Positions 5,473-5,828 of a DNA stretch of 5,828 bases are shown piece after piece; the stretch's first letter is position 1; each line of letters begins with the position of its first letter. The position numbers and the translations under genes are program-made. The DNA is from Sulfurimonas sp. (GTDB taxonomy: Bacteria > Campylobacterota > Campylobacteria > Campylobacterales > Sulfurimonadaceae). The DNA lies in contig NVXO02000002.1 of NCBI GenBank assembly GCA_002733945.2, positions 231,327-237,154 of the forward strand, read 5' to 3'. A model generated the notes under the pieces. That model ran no database searches and was not told the origin of the DNA. It was given only the letters and a program-made list of their open reading frames with translations.

Positions 5473-5828
5473 TTGGAAATATTACTAGAAGAATTTTATA
5501 AAATAGACTTAAATTTAGAAAAATTTCATTTTCGAAAGATTTTTTTAGATGAAAAATCCTATCAGATTTCTGGCATATCCCAAAGTGGAAAGACTAAACT
5601 TGTCAAAAACTATCTACTTGGTCTTAAAAAAAACTCTTATCTTTATATTGATTGTGACGATATTAGAATAAACATAGAAGCACTCAATAGACAACTCTAC
5701 TCTTTTTGCAATCGTAACAAGATAGATGTGCTAGTTTTAGATAACTATAAAGAAGCGATAAACTTTGTAAATGTTTCTCAACTTATAATTACTACACAAC
5801 TTCCCATAAAGATAGATGTACTGATTCC
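5473..5828 (+). CDS. P-loop ATPase, N-terminal part (cut by window edge), function unknown
   Basis: Reading from TTG at 5473, the frame stays open to the window edge: 118 full codons plus CC, which must be proline. About 33 residues of helical-looking lead (MEILLEEFYKIDLNLEKF) precede a Walker A motif GISQSGKT at residues 34-41. A strand SYLYIDCDD follows at 55-63 and a Walker B-like strand IDVLVLDNY at 84-92, with Asp90 followed by Asn rather than the usual Glu. VSQLIITTQLP (101-111) resembles a sensor-1 strand. This order fits a STAND/AAA-type ATPase such as the AAA_14 group of 'predicted ATPases', but the diagnostic C-terminus is missing. The start is TTG: there is no ATG codon in the 118 codons and an in-frame stop lies just upstream. 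Ten of sixteen isoleucines use ATA, unlike rpsJ (none of eight), so it is not a highly expressed gene. It is transcribed divergently from rpsJ. Confidence 0.85.
   Translation, partial: MEILLEEFYKIDLNLEKFHFRKIFLDEKSYQISGISQSGKTKLVKNYLLGLKKNSYLYIDCDDIRINIEALNRQLYSFCNRNKIDVLVLDNYKEAINFVNVSQLIITTQLPIKIDVLI

Overview
The window is the front of a fused S10-spc ribosomal protein operon from a low-GC bacterium, plus the start of one divergent gene. The wording of S10, L14, L29, S17 and L3 (for example the L29 stretch around '[13 protein letters not shown]' and the L3 'GNAEWPGRV' site) fits Campylobacterota (Epsilonproteobacteria). A Sulfurimonas-like sulfur/hydrogen oxidiser is my best guess. That guess rests on family memory, not on a database search.

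From 5283 down to 1, thirteen genes read leftward in the classical order: rpsJ, rplC, rplD, rplW, rplB, rpsS, rplV, rpsC, rplP, rpmC, rpsQ, rplN and a truncated rplX. They are packed tightly: three TAATG stop/start overlaps, one 14-bp overlap (rplP/rpmC), gaps of 1 to 11 bases elsewhere, and stop codons that fall inside the next gene's Shine-Dalgarno sequence. No space for an internal promoter or terminator is seen, so S10 and spc genes are probably one transcript. rplC and rplV start with GTG. The rplB and rpsQ starts should be set inside the longest open frames.

The 189-bp region 5284-5472 is the only non-coding stretch. It carries a good sigma-70 promoter for the operon (TTGAAT, 17 bp, TATAAT on the minus strand), an approximately 63-nt leader with a 6-bp-stem hairpin, and a second 6-5-6 inverted repeat upstream of the divergent gene.

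From 5473 to the right edge a plus-strand gene begins at a TTG codon behind a full-length AGGAGGTGA ribosome binding site. It encodes the N-terminal 119 residues of a P-loop ATPase (Walker A GISQSGKT), cut by the window. The ribosomal genes supply subunit proteins around the peptidyl transferase centre and exit tunnel (L2, L3, L4, L22, L23, L16), the decoding/mRNA-entry side (S3, S10, S17, S19) and supporting positions (L14, L24, L29). The ATPase is the only gene here whose role is unknown. I see no convincing new biological system in this window.
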